Shown one piece after another: positions 25,233-34,430 of a stretch of 64,000 nt of DNA. The position numbers were made by a program, and so were the translations under genes. The notes beneath the pieces were generated by a model. It was not told the origin of the DNA, did not search any database, and saw only the letters and a program-made list of their open reading frames with translations. How positions within the stretch are numbered: the first letter of the stretch is position 1; every line of letters begins with the position of its first letter. The stretch comes from Ferruginibacter sp. (GTDB lineage: Bacteria; Bacteroidota; Bacteroidia; Chitinophagales; Chitinophagaceae): NCBI GenBank assembly GCA_016786725.1, contig JAEUVU010000022.1:1-64000 (forward strand), given 5' to 3'.

Positions 25233-25997
25233 TTATTTTGTGAGCAGCTTTTTAAAAGCGGCACTATCGCCGTTAAACACATTAAAATCCACAAAAGCGT
25301 CAATACCGTTCACACGACCCTTTTCATTGTGTTGCCATAGGGTCCATCTACGTTTTATCCTTGGTTTGTCTTTCACATAGTAATGTGCAACCCACAAAGG
25401 ATAATCATCAAATTTTCCGTCTAAAAAATTCTCATAAAAAACAACATTGGTATAAATGATGGGTTTTACTTTATAATATTTTTCAACCATTACCAGCCAG
25501 TCTTTGGCTCTTTGCTGTATATCTGCTACAGATGCACCATTTGCTGTTTCAATATCCAGTACCGGAGGCAGATCGCCTGTAGATAACTTTACTGTTTCAA
25601 TAAAATTTTCAGCCTGTGCCTTACCGCTTTTGCTGCTTACAAAAAAATGATACGCTCCTCTTGGCACCCGTGCTTCTTTTGCATTGAACCAGTTTTTACG
25701 AAAACCGTTATCAACCCTGCCCAAACCTTCGGTTGCTTTGATAAATGCAAATCCTATCTTCACTTTTTTATCTTCCATAGCCTGCACCGCTTTCCAGTCA
25801 ATATTATGCTGGTAGCGGCTTACATCAATACCATGTATGGCATAACTTACGGGGAGATCTATGCCAAATTCAGGATAACGAACAAATTTTGGCTTGCTTA
25901 AAAAATCATTAATATAATAAACAGCAGTGGCAATGATTGCCAGTGCCAGCACCGGAATTAAAATACTTTTTAAAATGCCTTTCTTCTTTTTTGCCAA
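25233..25997 (-). CDS. GH25 family lysozyme (muramidase)
   Basis: This 254-residue protein has one N-terminal TM helix (about residues 8-30) and a glycoside hydrolase family 25 domain from about residue 52: IHGIDVSRYQHNIDW at the start, then FAFIKATEG, PRGAYHFF, LPPVLDIETANG (catalytic Asp/Glu region) and WVAHYY. It cleaves the N-acetylmuramyl linkage of peptidoglycan. The anchor places the domain outside the cytoplasmic membrane, which suggests a cell-wall remodelling role. It sits 3 nt before a small two-TM protein on the same strand, possibly its partner. Confidence 0.9.
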   Translation of the reverse strand: MAKKKKGILKSILIPVLALAIIATAVYYINDFLSKPKFVRYPEFGIDLPVSYAIHGIDVSRYQHNIDWKAVQAMEDKKVKIGFAFIKATEGLGRVDNGFRKNWFNAKEARVPRGAYHFFVSSKSGKAQAENFIETVKLSTGDLPPVLDIETANGASVADIQQRAKDWLVMVEKYYKVKPIIYTNVVFYENFLDGKFDDYPLWVAHYYVKDKPRIKRRWTLWQHNEKGRVNGIDAFVDFNVFNGDSAAFKKLLTK

Positions 25998-26082
25998 GGG
26001 ATCTATTGCAGGGTTGATGTGCAGACAGGCTACAAATTAGCAATAAATGCATTTACCGGTTTGATAAAGTTTTCCTAAAGAA

Positions 26083-28035
26083 TTACTTCAGTAGTTTTTT
26101 CACAAATTTAAAATCGCCTGCATTGATCTTTAAAAAATAAACGCCCCCGGCCAGGTTTTGTGAAGGCACTTCAACATACTCAGAACCATTAACCAGGTTT
26201 ATATTTCTTGTGTAAACCCTTTGCCCCAACGCATTGTATAAGTTAATGCTTGCTGTGCCGGCAATCATTTTACGCATCAATATGTAAAACTGATTATCTA
26301 CAGGATTCGGGAAAACCTGCACCAGATTTTGTCCGGCAGCTGCATCCGGCACTTTGGCTGTGGCATTGTTTTTTGTTACCAGCCAGTATTCCGGATCTAT
26401 CAATACCGTATCGGCAATAAACCCGATGTTTCTGAAAAAAATTTCGCCATTTGTTTTATTATCCACTACAATGGTTTTTTCCTGTGTGGCATTTTTAAAT
26501 TTAAGGGCAACCGGTAATTCAAAAAAGTCAACAGAAGGATGCGATGTACTTTGATTCATTTTTATATTTACATACTGGGTGCCGATTGGCGTCCATTGCA
26601 CATTGTATGATGGATAACCCTGCCCTTTGAACCAGTCTTTAAAAAACTCCGCCAGGTTTTGCCCGCTAACCTGCTCCAGGTTTCTTTTCAAATCATCGGT
26701 TTTTGCAAAACCATAAGCCAGTTTGGGATCATTTAAATATTGTTTTAAACCAGTAAAAAATGCCTGGTCGCCCAGTTTCCAGCGCAACATATACAACAGG
26801 TATGATCCTTTGTTATAACTCAGCCTGCCCGAAAATATCCTTCCTACATTGGCCGTATCATCTACCCAGACAGAACCACCGGTTGCAGAAGTAATATTAT
26901 CAATAACCGCCTTCCTGTTGTTAATAATACTTGCCGGGTATTTATTTTCCATGTAAAAAGCAGCCAGGAATGTTGCAAAACCTTCATTTAGCCAGATATC
27001 TTCCCAACTGCCGCAGGTAACTTTATCGCCAAACCACTGATGCCCCAGTTCATGCGCAACCAGGCTTTCATTAACATTTACCATAAAAGAAGCTGTCTGG
27101 TGCTCCATACCGCCACCCCAGCTAAACTGTACATGGCCATATTTTTCTTTAATAAATGGATACTCTCCAAAATTGTTGTGAAAAAGCCGCAAGGCATCCA
27201 GCGTGTTTTGTGTACCTGCCTGAAAAGCGGCCAGGCTTTCGGGATAGCAATAGGTTTGCATTGGCATATTAATATTGCCCAATAAAACACTGTTATTAAA
27301 TACGGCATAATTGGTAACTGCAAAACAAACCAGGTATGAGGCAATAGGGTACCGGTGTTTCCAGTGTGCAGTTTTTTTTGTTCCGCCGGCAACAAGCGTT
27401 TCACTTTGCAGCAAACCATTTGAAGCAGCTTTATATTGCTGAGGCGTTGTTACAAAAATATCAATCGAATCGGCCTTATCGTCCAGCCCGTTTTTACAGG
27501 GCCACCAGTCTCGGCTGCCGTAGGGTTCACTCAGGCTCCACATTACCGGTGTGCCGCCATGTGTGGTTGTTTCAAAAGATCCAAAACCATTATTGGGTGG
27601 TACCCCTTTATAATAAACAGAAACAGAATCCAGCACGCCGGCATTGATGGTTGCCGGAAAATCAACAGAAAGCGTATTGGCAGTATGTTGCCTTGCCAAT
27701 AACATATTGCGTTGTTTAACACTGTCAACTGTCAATGCATTCATCAGGTCAATTTGTATATTACCAGATGCTGCTGTCATAACAAAATACACAGTTACTT
27801 TCCCGGTAATATATCTTACTGACGGGTTCACTTCCCATTCGCACCGGTAGTATTTTACATCGTAGTTGTTACTGGCAGATGTAACTGATTCCAAAGAAAT
27901 ATTAGCCGCAATATTTCTTTGATGCACAGCTTGTTCCATCAAAGCAATATCATGAACCTGTTTACAGGATTCTACAGGTATTTGTGCTTTGCCCGGCAGG
28001 CAGCTGAATATTAAAAAAAATAAAAGTATCCGCAT
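26083..28035 (-). CDS. M1 family metallopeptidase with type IX secretion sorting domain
   Basis: This 650-residue secreted protein has a signal peptide (to about residue 18). An M1 N-terminal beta domain is followed by the catalytic domain with HELGH at about 328-332 and NEGFATF (Glu about 351, third zinc ligand). The C-terminal 75 residues (FPNP, then INLYNALGQRVYT, then GGVYFLKI, ending KFVKKLLK) form a type A sorting domain of the Bacteroidota type IX secretion system. The enzyme is therefore exported over the outer membrane and attached or released, where it removes N-terminal amino acids from peptides. No operon partner is evident. Confidence 0.9.
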   Translation of the reverse strand: MRILLFFLIFSCLPGKAQIPVESCKQVHDIALMEQAVHQRNIAANISLESVTSASNNYDVKYYRCEWEVNPSVRYITGKVTVYFVMTAASGNIQIDLMNALTVDSVKQRNMLLARQHTANTLSVDFPATINAGVLDSVSVYYKGVPPNNGFGSFETTTHGGTPVMWSLSEPYGSRDWWPCKNGLDDKADSIDIFVTTPQQYKAASNGLLQSETLVAGGTKKTAHWKHRYPIASYLVCFAVTNYAVFNNSVLLGNINMPMQTYCYPESLAAFQAGTQNTLDALRLFHNNFGEYPFIKEKYGHVQFSWGGGMEHQTASFMVNVNESLVAHELGHQWFGDKVTCGSWEDIWLNEGFATFLAAFYMENKYPASIINNRKAVIDNITSATGGSVWVDDTANVGRIFSGRLSYNKGSYLLYMLRWKLGDQAFFTGLKQYLNDPKLAYGFAKTDDLKRNLEQVSGQNLAEFFKDWFKGQGYPSYNVQWTPIGTQYVNIKMNQSTSHPSVDFFELPVALKFKNATQEKTIVVDNKTNGEIFFRNIGFIADTVLIDPEYWLVTKNNATAKVPDAAAGQNLVQVFPNPVDNQFYILMRKMIAGTASINLYNALGQRVYTRNINLVNGSEYVEVPSQNLAGGVYFLKINAGDFKFVKKLLK

Positions 28036-28182
28036 ATTAATATTATTTAACCGGCTTCATGGCCGGTAGATTTCTGCTAAAGTTCCTAAAGTTTTGTGAA
28101 AGGGCAATAATGCACTTATACTGCCGTTTTAGGTTTGCGCCCGTATTTAATTCGGTAATCCCCAAAGAAAACGTATTCAGGT

Positions 28183-29091
28183 ATGGTTATACAGATTTTC
28201 AATTTATTTAAAGTATCCAAAGCAGTTTGGATATTTTTTTTTCTGCTTACAGCAAACATCGTTAAGGCTGATGCGTTTGCTGATACCACCAAGAAAAAAC
28301 TTTTGGCTGCAGCATCTGCAAAAGATAATGCCGGTTTTATAATCCTTGAGCCGAATGTTGTGTTCCCCGAAGTGCTTGCAGGCAATGAAGAGGATGCCCT
28401 GGCTTATATAGAGAAGTTTTCAAACAACCGGAGGGCTTATCTCATCCGCACTTACAACCGCAGTAAAAAATATTTTCCGAAAGCAACAGCTATATTAAAG
28501 AAGCATAACCTGCCGCAGGAACTTAAGGTTTTGCTGGCATTGGAAAGCGCTTTTAACGGTAATGCCGTATCAAAGGCCGGGGCTGTGGGTTACTGGCAGA
28601 TTATGGATGAAGTTGCCAAAGAGTATGGCTTAAGATATGTGGCACAGCAAACAGACGCCGAAAAAAAGAAGACTGAAAAAAAAGCCGCAGATCTTGCTAA
28701 AACAAAAACAGTACAACAAAAACCGCTGGCAGTTAAAGACGACCGTAAGAATTTCAACAAATCAACTTATGCTGCTGCACGTTATTTACGAGACCGCAGC
28801 CGCAATCTTGATAATAACCTTTTACTAATGGTAGCCAGTTATAATTGCGGCATCGGCAATGTTTGGAATGCCATGAAAAAGACGGGGCTTAATGATCCTG
28901 ATTTTTGGGATGTTAAAGAGTACCTTCCTGCAGAAACCCAGGCTTATGTTATGAATTTTATTACGTTAAATGTTATTTTTTCCAACTACGATAAATTTTC
29001 ATCCAACAATTTAATATTTACCCCAACCAAAGTGAAGGTTGAAAATATTCCGGCAAATTTTACAGAGGAATTAACCTCTCTGAATAAATAG
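28183..29091 (+). CDS. Lytic transglycosylase (MltD/SLT-like) with lysine-rich insert
   Basis: This 302-residue protein has a hydrophobic N-terminal segment (about 13-28) acting as signal or anchor. The SLT catalytic domain shows ALESAFNGNAVSKAGAVGYWQI, with catalytic Glu at about 121, later YAAARYLRDRS, then VASYNCGIGNVWNAM and the end PAETQAYVMNF. Between the first and second parts of the fold there is an unusual segment rich in Lys, Ala and Glu (about 155-186), absent from typical SLT domains. The enzyme cuts peptidoglycan glycan strands. It is followed by a terminator hairpin. Confidence 0.88.
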   Translation: MVIQIFNLFKVSKAVWIFFFLLTANIVKADAFADTTKKKLLAAASAKDNAGFIILEPNVVFPEVLAGNEEDALAYIEKFSNNRRAYLIRTYNRSKKYFPKATAILKKHNLPQELKVLLALESAFNGNAVSKAGAVGYWQIMDEVAKEYGLRYVAQQTDAEKKKTEKKAADLAKTKTVQQKPLAVKDDRKNFNKSTYAAARYLRDRSRNLDNNLLLMVASYNCGIGNVWNAMKKTGLNDPDFWDVKEYLPAETQAYVMNFITLNVIFSNYDKFSSNNLIFTPTKVKVENIPANFTEELTSLNK

Positions 29092-29113
29092 ACAGATAAT
29101 TCAGTTTGAATGT

Positions 29114-29140
29114 AACCAGTGCTTTTGCGCTGGTTTTTTA
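29114..29140 (+). terminator. Terminator after lytic transglycosylase gene
   Basis: AACCAGTGC and GCGCTGGTT pair over 9 bp (one G-T wobble) around TTTT and are followed by TTTTTA. It lies 22 nt after the stop of the plus-strand gene. Confidence 0.85.
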
Positions 29141-29230
29141 TTTGTATAAATAGCCGGAAAAGGTTGTTAAAATAAAAAACATAAAGAAAGTTGTGTTCAA
29201 CAATAACTTCCAATCGGCTTAACTTTGTTT

Positions 29231-30262
29231 ATGCCCCAATTAAACTGGAACGATAGCAAAAATCTTTTAAGCAAACTTACTTTCAGGCGCTTTATCAATG
29301 GCAGTAAAGTATTGGGCAGTTATTACATCAGCCGCATATTAAACAAGCCTGTACAATGGGGTTACCCGGTTTCCATTTCTTTTGAGCCAACCACCAGCTG
29401 CAACCTGCGCTGCCCGGAATGCCCCAGTGGTTTAAGGCAGTTCAGCAGGCCAACCGGTATGTTGCAAAATGATTTTTTCAGGCGCACCATTGATGAGATA
29501 CACAAAGAGTTGTTGTATCTTATTTTCTATTTCCAGGGCGAGCCTTACCTGAACCCCGATTTTTTAGACATGGTAAAATACGCCAGCAATAAAAAAATCT
29601 ATACAGCCACATCAACCAATGCCCACTACTTAACAGATGCCAGTGCAAAAAAAACAGTGGAGAGTGGCCTGGACCGGTTGATCATTTCCATTGATGGCAC
29701 CACACAGGATGTTTACCAGCAATACCGCGTTGGCGGCAATCTTGATAAGGTGTTGGAAGGTGCAAGGAACATTATGAAATGGAAAAAAGAATTAAAAAGC
29801 AAAACGCCTTTTGTTTTTTTCCAGTTTTTAGTAGTTAAACCAAACGAGCACCAGGTTGAGGATATTAAGCGGCTTGCAAAAGAAGTGGGTGTGGATGAAG
29901 TGCGTTTTAAAACCGCACAGGTATATGATTATGAAACCGATCCCAACAACCTGATACCAACTATTGATAAATACAGCCGGTATAAAAAAAATGCTAACGG
30001 CACATACAGTGCCAAAAACAAACTGGCCAACCGATGCTGGAAACTGCAACATGCCAATGTAATTACCTGGGATGGTTTGGTGGTGCCCTGTTGCTTTGAT
30101 AAAGATGCTACCCATCAACTGGGCAATTTAAAAACACAGTCGTTCAAAGAAATTTGGCACAATGATAATTATAAACAGTTCCGTAATGAGCTGATGAAAA
30201 GCAGAAAAAACATTGATATTTGTGCAAATTGCAGCGAGGGTGTTTCTGTTTGGAAAGATTAA
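29231..30262 (+). CDS. Radical SAM/SPASM domain protein
   Basis: I take the ATG at 29231 as start (two codons inside the longest frame, which begins with TTG). The protein (343 residues) has the radical SAM cluster motif CNLRCPEC (Cys about 57, 61, 64). A SAM-binding region follows with GEPYLNPDF and LIISIDGT. Near the C-terminus there is a SPASM-like auxiliary cluster region (RCWKLQHANVITWDGLVVPCCFDKD and ICANCSEG). These enzymes modify peptides or small molecules by radical chemistry. No peptide substrate gene is obvious nearby. TAACTTTG at 29220-29227 would place transcription start almost at the ATG. Confidence 0.88.
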   Translation: MPQLNWNDSKNLLSKLTFRRFINGSKVLGSYYISRILNKPVQWGYPVSISFEPTTSCNLRCPECPSGLRQFSRPTGMLQNDFFRRTIDEIHKELLYLIFYFQGEPYLNPDFLDMVKYASNKKIYTATSTNAHYLTDASAKKTVESGLDRLIISIDGTTQDVYQQYRVGGNLDKVLEGARNIMKWKKELKSKTPFVFFQFLVVKPNEHQVEDIKRLAKEVGVDEVRFKTAQVYDYETDPNNLIPTIDKYSRYKKNANGTYSAKNKLANRCWKLQHANVITWDGLVVPCCFDKDATHQLGNLKTQSFKEIWHNDNYKQFRNELMKSRKNIDICANCSEGVSVWKD

Positions 30263-30292
30263 CGGTTGCAATCACTTTAAATAAAAAGTTTT

Positions 30293-31363
30293 ATGGAGCA
30301 AACAAGCTTTAATGAACGCCTGCGGCAGATACTGATACTGATGCTTATCCTGGTGATTGCTCTTTTGCTGATCATAGAACTGAAAGTTTTTATTCCTGGC
30401 CTGCTGGGTGGTATTACATTGTATATATTAAGCCGTTCATTATATTTTCAGCTTATTTTTAAAAGAAAATGGAAGAAGGGATGGACTGCTCTGTTATTTA
30501 TTTTATGTTATCTCATCATCATTGCATTGCCGGTATATATCAGCATAACCCTGGCTTCACCTAAAATAAAAGGCATTACTGAAAACCAGCAACAGATCAT
30601 TGATGGTATTGAGGCGGTTTCAGCAAAAGTACAGCAGAGAACAGGCATTACCCTTTTATCAGCCGAGAGCGCAAAAACCATTGCGCAAAAAGTTTCGGCT
30701 TTTGTTCCCCGTATTTTAAACAGTACCATGGTTTTGCTTACCAATCTTATCATGATGTTCTTTTTGCTTTATTATTTATTATACAGCGGCAGGGAAGTAG
30801 AAAGATACCTGGCCAAAGTAATTCCTTTAAAACACGAGAATGTGAACCTGCTTGCCGGCGAAACTAAAATGATGATCAAAGCAAATGCATTGGGCATTCC
30901 TGTTATATGCATTATACAAGGCGCTTTTGCAACGCTCGGTTACTGGATATTTGGTGTGGAAGACTGGGGCCTCTGGGGTTTTGTTACCGGTGTTTTCGCA
31001 TTCTTTCCACTGGTGGGCACCATGATCATCTGGGTGCCCCTGGCAGGCTATTTATTTATACAGGGAAGCGGCTTGCCGGCCATTGGCCTTACTATTTACA
31101 GCATTGTAGTTACAGGCAATGTTGATTACCTTGCCCGGTTAACGCTTATGAAGCGCCTGGGCGATGTGCATCCTATTGTGACCGTACTGGGTGTTATTGT
31201 AGGCCTCAACCTTTTTGGTTTTATAGGCCTTATTTTCGGGCCCCTGCTGGTGAGCTATTTTATTGTTATGGTAAGAATTTATATTAATGAATTTGATAAA
31301 ACACCCCAGGTAACAAATGCTATTACAGAAACTCAAAAACCAGAGCCCAACCCTGAAAAATGA
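30293..31363 (+). CDS. AI-2E family transporter-like membrane protein
   Basis: This 356-residue protein is of the AI-2E transporter (YdiK/PerM-type) family. There are two hydrophobic helices near the N-terminus, a third around 60-83, a large polar loop (about 85-155) and then a cluster of helices. The conserved end segment has NVDYLARLTLMKRLGDVHPIVTVLGVIVGLNLFGFIGLIFGPLL. Members export small molecules or ions; some act as Na+/H+ antiporters. The substrate is not predictable. The start of the MarR gene overlaps its stop by 4 nt, so both are expressed together. Confidence 0.88.
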   Translation: MEQTSFNERLRQILILMLILVIALLLIIELKVFIPGLLGGITLYILSRSLYFQLIFKRKWKKGWTALLFILCYLIIIALPVYISITLASPKIKGITENQQQIIDGIEAVSAKVQQRTGITLLSAESAKTIAQKVSAFVPRILNSTMVLLTNLIMMFFLLYYLLYSGREVERYLAKVIPLKHENVNLLAGETKMMIKANALGIPVICIIQGAFATLGYWIFGVEDWGLWGFVTGVFAFFPLVGTMIIWVPLAGYLFIQGSGLPAIGLTIYSIVVTGNVDYLARLTLMKRLGDVHPIVTVLGVIVGLNLFGFIGLIFGPLLVSYFIVMVRIYINEFDKTPQVTNAITETQKPEPNPEK

Positions 31364-31812
31364 GTATAGAAAAAGACATAAACCAGCACACATTCCGAAA
31401 TGAATATCAAAAAGGTATTATCAACCTCATTTATACCTTTCATTGGATGAATGAGAAAATGAAATCTGTTTTTGATAATGAAGGCATTACCAGCCAGCAA
31501 TACAATATCCTGCGCATTTTACGTGGCGCCGGTACCCCCATCTCTACCCTGCAGATACGTGAACGTATGCTGGATAAAATGAGCGACACCAGCCGAATTG
31601 TTGACCGGCTTGTTTTAAAAGGGCTTGTAAAAAAGAATACCTGCAAAGCCGATAAGCGCCTGGTAGATGTAAGTATCACTGCCGAAGGAAGGGCAATACT
31701 GGCGACAATTGATGAGTATGAAAAAGACATGGATGCCGTTTTGGGCAACCTGAGCGAAGCTGAAGCAAAAACCTTTAACAAATTACTGGATAAGATCCGT
31801 GAGCCCAAATAA
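31360..31812 (+). CDS. MarR family transcriptional regulator
   Basis: This 150-residue protein has a winged-helix domain with GITSQQYNILRILRGAGTPISTLQIRERMLDKMSDTSRIVDRLVLKGLVKKNTC, followed by the wing with DKRLVDVSITAEGRA and dimerisation helices at both ends. MarR proteins repress genes for efflux or detoxification and are often released by small aromatic ligands. It is translationally coupled to the AI-2E gene (ATGA) and is followed within 13 nt by a GHL10 hydrolase gene. The target operator was not identified. Confidence 0.9.
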   Translation: MSIEKDINQHTFRNEYQKGIINLIYTFHWMNEKMKSVFDNEGITSQQYNILRILRGAGTPISTLQIRERMLDKMSDTSRIVDRLVLKGLVKKNTCKADKRLVDVSITAEGRAILATIDEYEKDMDAVLGNLSEAEAKTFNKLLDKIREPK

Positions 31813-31825
31813 TCAAATACCATTC

Positions 31826-33028
31826 ATGAAATTTTCCTTTTCTTTTTTATTCCTCATTGCCTGTTGCTTATTGCCTGTTGCCTCTTCTGCCCAAACCAAA
31901 CCTGAGTTTCGTGGAGTATGGGTTGCAACAGTTGATAATATTGACTGGCCAACCCGTGGCAATTTTAATTCCGATTCTCAAAAAGTGGAATTCATTCGCC
32001 TGCTTGATATGCACCAGCGCAACGGCATGAATGCAATGATTGTGCAGATACGCCCGGTAACCGATGCATTCTATCCCTCGCAGTACGAACCCTGGAGTGA
32101 ATTCCTTACCGGTAAGCAAGGTCAGCCCCCTGTGCCTTATTACGATCCGCTTGAATTTATGATAGCCGAAACACACAAGCGGGGCATGGAGTTTCATGCG
32201 TGGATGAACCCTTACCGTGCCGTTTTTAATATCAACAAATCGTCTGTTTCCGACACACATATTACCAGAATTCATCCCGGGTGGTTTTTAACCTACGGCG
32301 ATAAAAGATATTTTGATCCGGGTAATAAAGAAGCACAACTTTATTTAACTAATGTGGTAAAAGATGTGGTTAGCCGTTATGCAGTTGACGCCATTCATTT
32401 CGACGATTATTTTTATCCTTATAAAATTCCCGGTAAAGAATTTCCTGATTATGCCAGTTACAACAAATATGGCAATGGAATGACTAAAGACAATTGGAGA
32501 AGAAGTAATACCGATTCCATCATCAGCAAACTGAGTGCTGTAATTAAAAAAGAAAATCCAAAATGCCAGTTCGGCATCAGTCCATTTGGAGTTTGGCGCA
32601 ATATTGATAAAGACCCCGATGGCAGCCAGACAAATGGCGCCCAAACAAATTATGATGACCTGTATGCTGATATTTTATTGTGGTTAAAAAAAGGCTGGAT
32701 TGATTATGTGGCGCCACAACTGTACTGGGAATTTGGCCATAAAGTAGCACCTTATGAAATTTTGCTCGACTGGTGGAGCAAACATACTTACGGCAGAAAT
32801 TGTTACATCGGCCTTGGCATTTACCGTGCAGGCAGCAATGCCGCCTGGAAAGATCTTACACAATTGCCACGCATGATTGATGCATTGCGAACCACCCCTA
32901 ACATACAAGGCATGATCTTTTTCAGCAGTAAAACCTTTGCTAAAAACCCCAATGGCTGGAGCGATACTTTAAGATTGAATTATTTCAAAGAGCCGGCAAA
33001 AACGCCGGCAATGAATTGGATAAAATAG
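31826..33028 (+). CDS. GHL10-type family 10 glycosyl hydrolase-like protein
   Basis: I start at the ATG at 31826, 13 nt after the MarR stop, which gives a good signal peptide (MKFSFSFLFLIACCLLPVASS, then AQ). The 400-residue product matches the GHL10/DUF187 family: EFRGVWVATVDNIDWP, then NAMIVQIRPVTDAFYPS, then HAWMNPYRA, then AIHFDDYFYPY, and QLYWEFG near the C-terminus. This is a beta/alpha-barrel of secreted hydrolases that act on bacterial or host glycans. Part of its signal peptide is encoded by a tandem 14-nt repeat (31856-31883). Confidence 0.88.
   Translation: MKFSFSFLFLIACCLLPVASSAQTKPEFRGVWVATVDNIDWPTRGNFNSDSQKVEFIRLLDMHQRNGMNAMIVQIRPVTDAFYPSQYEPWSEFLTGKQGQPPVPYYDPLEFMIAETHKRGMEFHAWMNPYRAVFNINKSSVSDTHITRIHPGWFLTYGDKRYFDPGNKEAQLYLTNVVKDVVSRYAVDAIHFDDYFYPYKIPGKEFPDYASYNKYGNGMTKDNWRRSNTDSIISKLSAVIKKENPKCQFGISPFGVWRNIDKDPDGSQTNGAQTNYDDLYADILLWLKKGWIDYVAPQLYWEFGHKVAPYEILLDWWSKHTYGRNCYIGLGIYRAGSNAAWKDLTQLPRMIDALRTTPNIQGMIFFSSKTFAKNPNGWSDTLRLNYFKEPAKTPAMNWIK
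31856..31883 (+). repeat. Tandem 14-nt repeat inside signal-peptide codons
   Basis: ATTGCCTGTTGCTT is followed directly by ATTGCCTGTTGCCT. It is read as Ile-Ala-Cys-Cys-Leu-Leu-Pro-Val-Ala in the signal peptide of the GHL10 protein. The same kind of repeat occurs in reverse at 50733-50760. Confidence 0.7.
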
Positions 33029-33060
33029 TTTTTTATCGTCTTCCAAAAACAAAGCAAATA

Positions 33061-33091
33061 CTTGACCCGCTGTCAATTTTCTTTACCTTTG
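33061..33091 (+). promoter_or_regulatory. Promoter upstream of DegT aminotransferase gene
   Basis: CTTG at 33061-33064 and TACCTTTG at 33084-33091, spaced by 19 nt, match the Bacteroidota promoter pattern. The ATG lies 68 nt downstream of the -7 element. Confidence 0.7.
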
Positions 33092-33159
33092 CCATATTAA
33101 GTTGCGCATTAAACTAAGAGCTTTATTCATTATTCATTTTTCATTCTTAATTATATTTT

Positions 33160-34377
33160 ATGCCCGGTTTTGAACATTTTGGAAAAGAAGAAATAAAAGA
33201 AGTAAATGATGTACTGGAAACGGGCATTATGATGCGTTATGGTTTTGATGGCCCCCGCAAAGGCATTTGGAAAGCCAAAGAACTGGAAGATGCCATTTGC
33301 GAAACCTTTGGCTGCAAGCATGCCCAGCTATTAAGCAGTGGCACGGCTGCTTTAACAACCGCTATGGCTGCGTTAGGTATTGGCTATGGCGATGAGGTCA
33401 TTCTTCCTTCTTTTACTTTTGTTGCCAGTTTTGAAGCAGTGTTGAGTGTTGGTGCCATACCGGTTTTTGTTGATGTAGATGATACGTTGACATTAGGCCC
33501 CCATGCCGTTCGCAATGCTATCACCTCAAAAACAAAATGCATTATGCCCGTACACATGTGCGGCAGTATGGCAGATATGGATGCATTGCAGGCAATATGC
33601 AAAGAGCATAATTTAATTTTACTGGAAGATGCCTGCCAGAGCATCGGTGGCAGTTACAAAGGAAAAAAGCTGGGTACCATCGGCGATGCCGGAACCTTTA
33701 GTTTTGATTTTGTAAAAACCATTACCTGTGCCGAAGGCGGTGTGGTGATGACCAACCGTGAAGATGTTTATATTGCCAGCGATGGCTATACCGATCATGG
33801 CCACGATCATAAGGGCGCCGATCGTGGAGCCGACCTGCATCCTTTTATCGGTTACAACTTTCGCATAAGTGAATTACATGCAGCTGTTGGTTTGGCGCAG
33901 ATAAAAAAGCTGGATACATTTTTAAGTATCCAGAAAAAAAATCACACTGCTTTAAAAAATGCATTGGCGCAAATTCCGGAAGTAAGCTTCAGAAGAATAC
34001 CGGATGAGGCCGGCGACAGTTGCACTTTCCTAAGCTGGTTTTTGCCAACAGAAGAAGCAACCAAAGCTGTTGTTGCTGAATTAAAGGCACAGAATATTTT
34101 AGCCGGTAATTTTTACTGGTTCGTAAATAACTGGCATTATATCAGCAAATGGGATCATCTTAAAAATGCAGTAACACTAAACAGCCTGCATCCCGATCTT
34201 AAAGCTGCTGTTATACATCATGCAACCAAAGATTTTGCTGCAAGCGATGCCATCATGAGCCGCTGCATATCTACTGCAATAAGCCTGCTGTGGACAGATG
34301 AGCAATTGCAAACAAAATGCGACCAAATGGTGGGTGTAATAAAGAAAGTATTGAGTGAGCAGAAGGTTGAGTTTTAA
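33160..34377 (+). CDS. DegT/DnrJ/EryC1/StrS aminotransferase
   Basis: This 405-residue PLP enzyme has the type I fold of the DegT family. The pattern includes LLSSGTAALTTAMAALGIGYGDEV, SFTFVASFEAV, then LEDACQS (PLP-ring Asp about 157) and FSFDFVKTITCAEGG with Lys about 186 as the PLP-binding residue. These enzymes transaminate keto-sugars for surface polysaccharides or antibiotics. No sugar-nucleotide genes lie next to it, so the substrate is uncertain. It has its own promoter and is followed by a terminator. Confidence 0.9.
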   Translation: MPGFEHFGKEEIKEVNDVLETGIMMRYGFDGPRKGIWKAKELEDAICETFGCKHAQLLSSGTAALTTAMAALGIGYGDEVILPSFTFVASFEAVLSVGAIPVFVDVDDTLTLGPHAVRNAITSKTKCIMPVHMCGSMADMDALQAICKEHNLILLEDACQSIGGSYKGKKLGTIGDAGTFSFDFVKTITCAEGGVVMTNREDVYIASDGYTDHGHDHKGADRGADLHPFIGYNFRISELHAAVGLAQIKKLDTFLSIQKKNHTALKNALAQIPEVSFRRIPDEAGDSCTFLSWFLPTEEATKAVVAELKAQNILAGNFYWFVNNWHYISKWDHLKNAVTLNSLHPDLKAAVIHHATKDFAASDAIMSRCISTAISLLWTDEQLQTKCDQMVGVIKKVLSEQKVEF

Positions 34378-34396
34378 AAAATATTCGTTCAGATAC

Positions 34397-34426
34397 AAAC
34401 GGCAATTTTATGATTGCCGTTTTTTA
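34397..34426. terminator. Terminator between convergent genes
   Basis: AAACGGCAAT and ATTGCCGTTT form a 10-bp stem with a 6-nt loop, followed by TTTTTATTT on the plus strand. It ends the aminotransferase transcript and may also serve the convergent minus-strand gene that stops at 34431. Confidence 0.8.
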
Positions 34427-34430
34427 TTTC

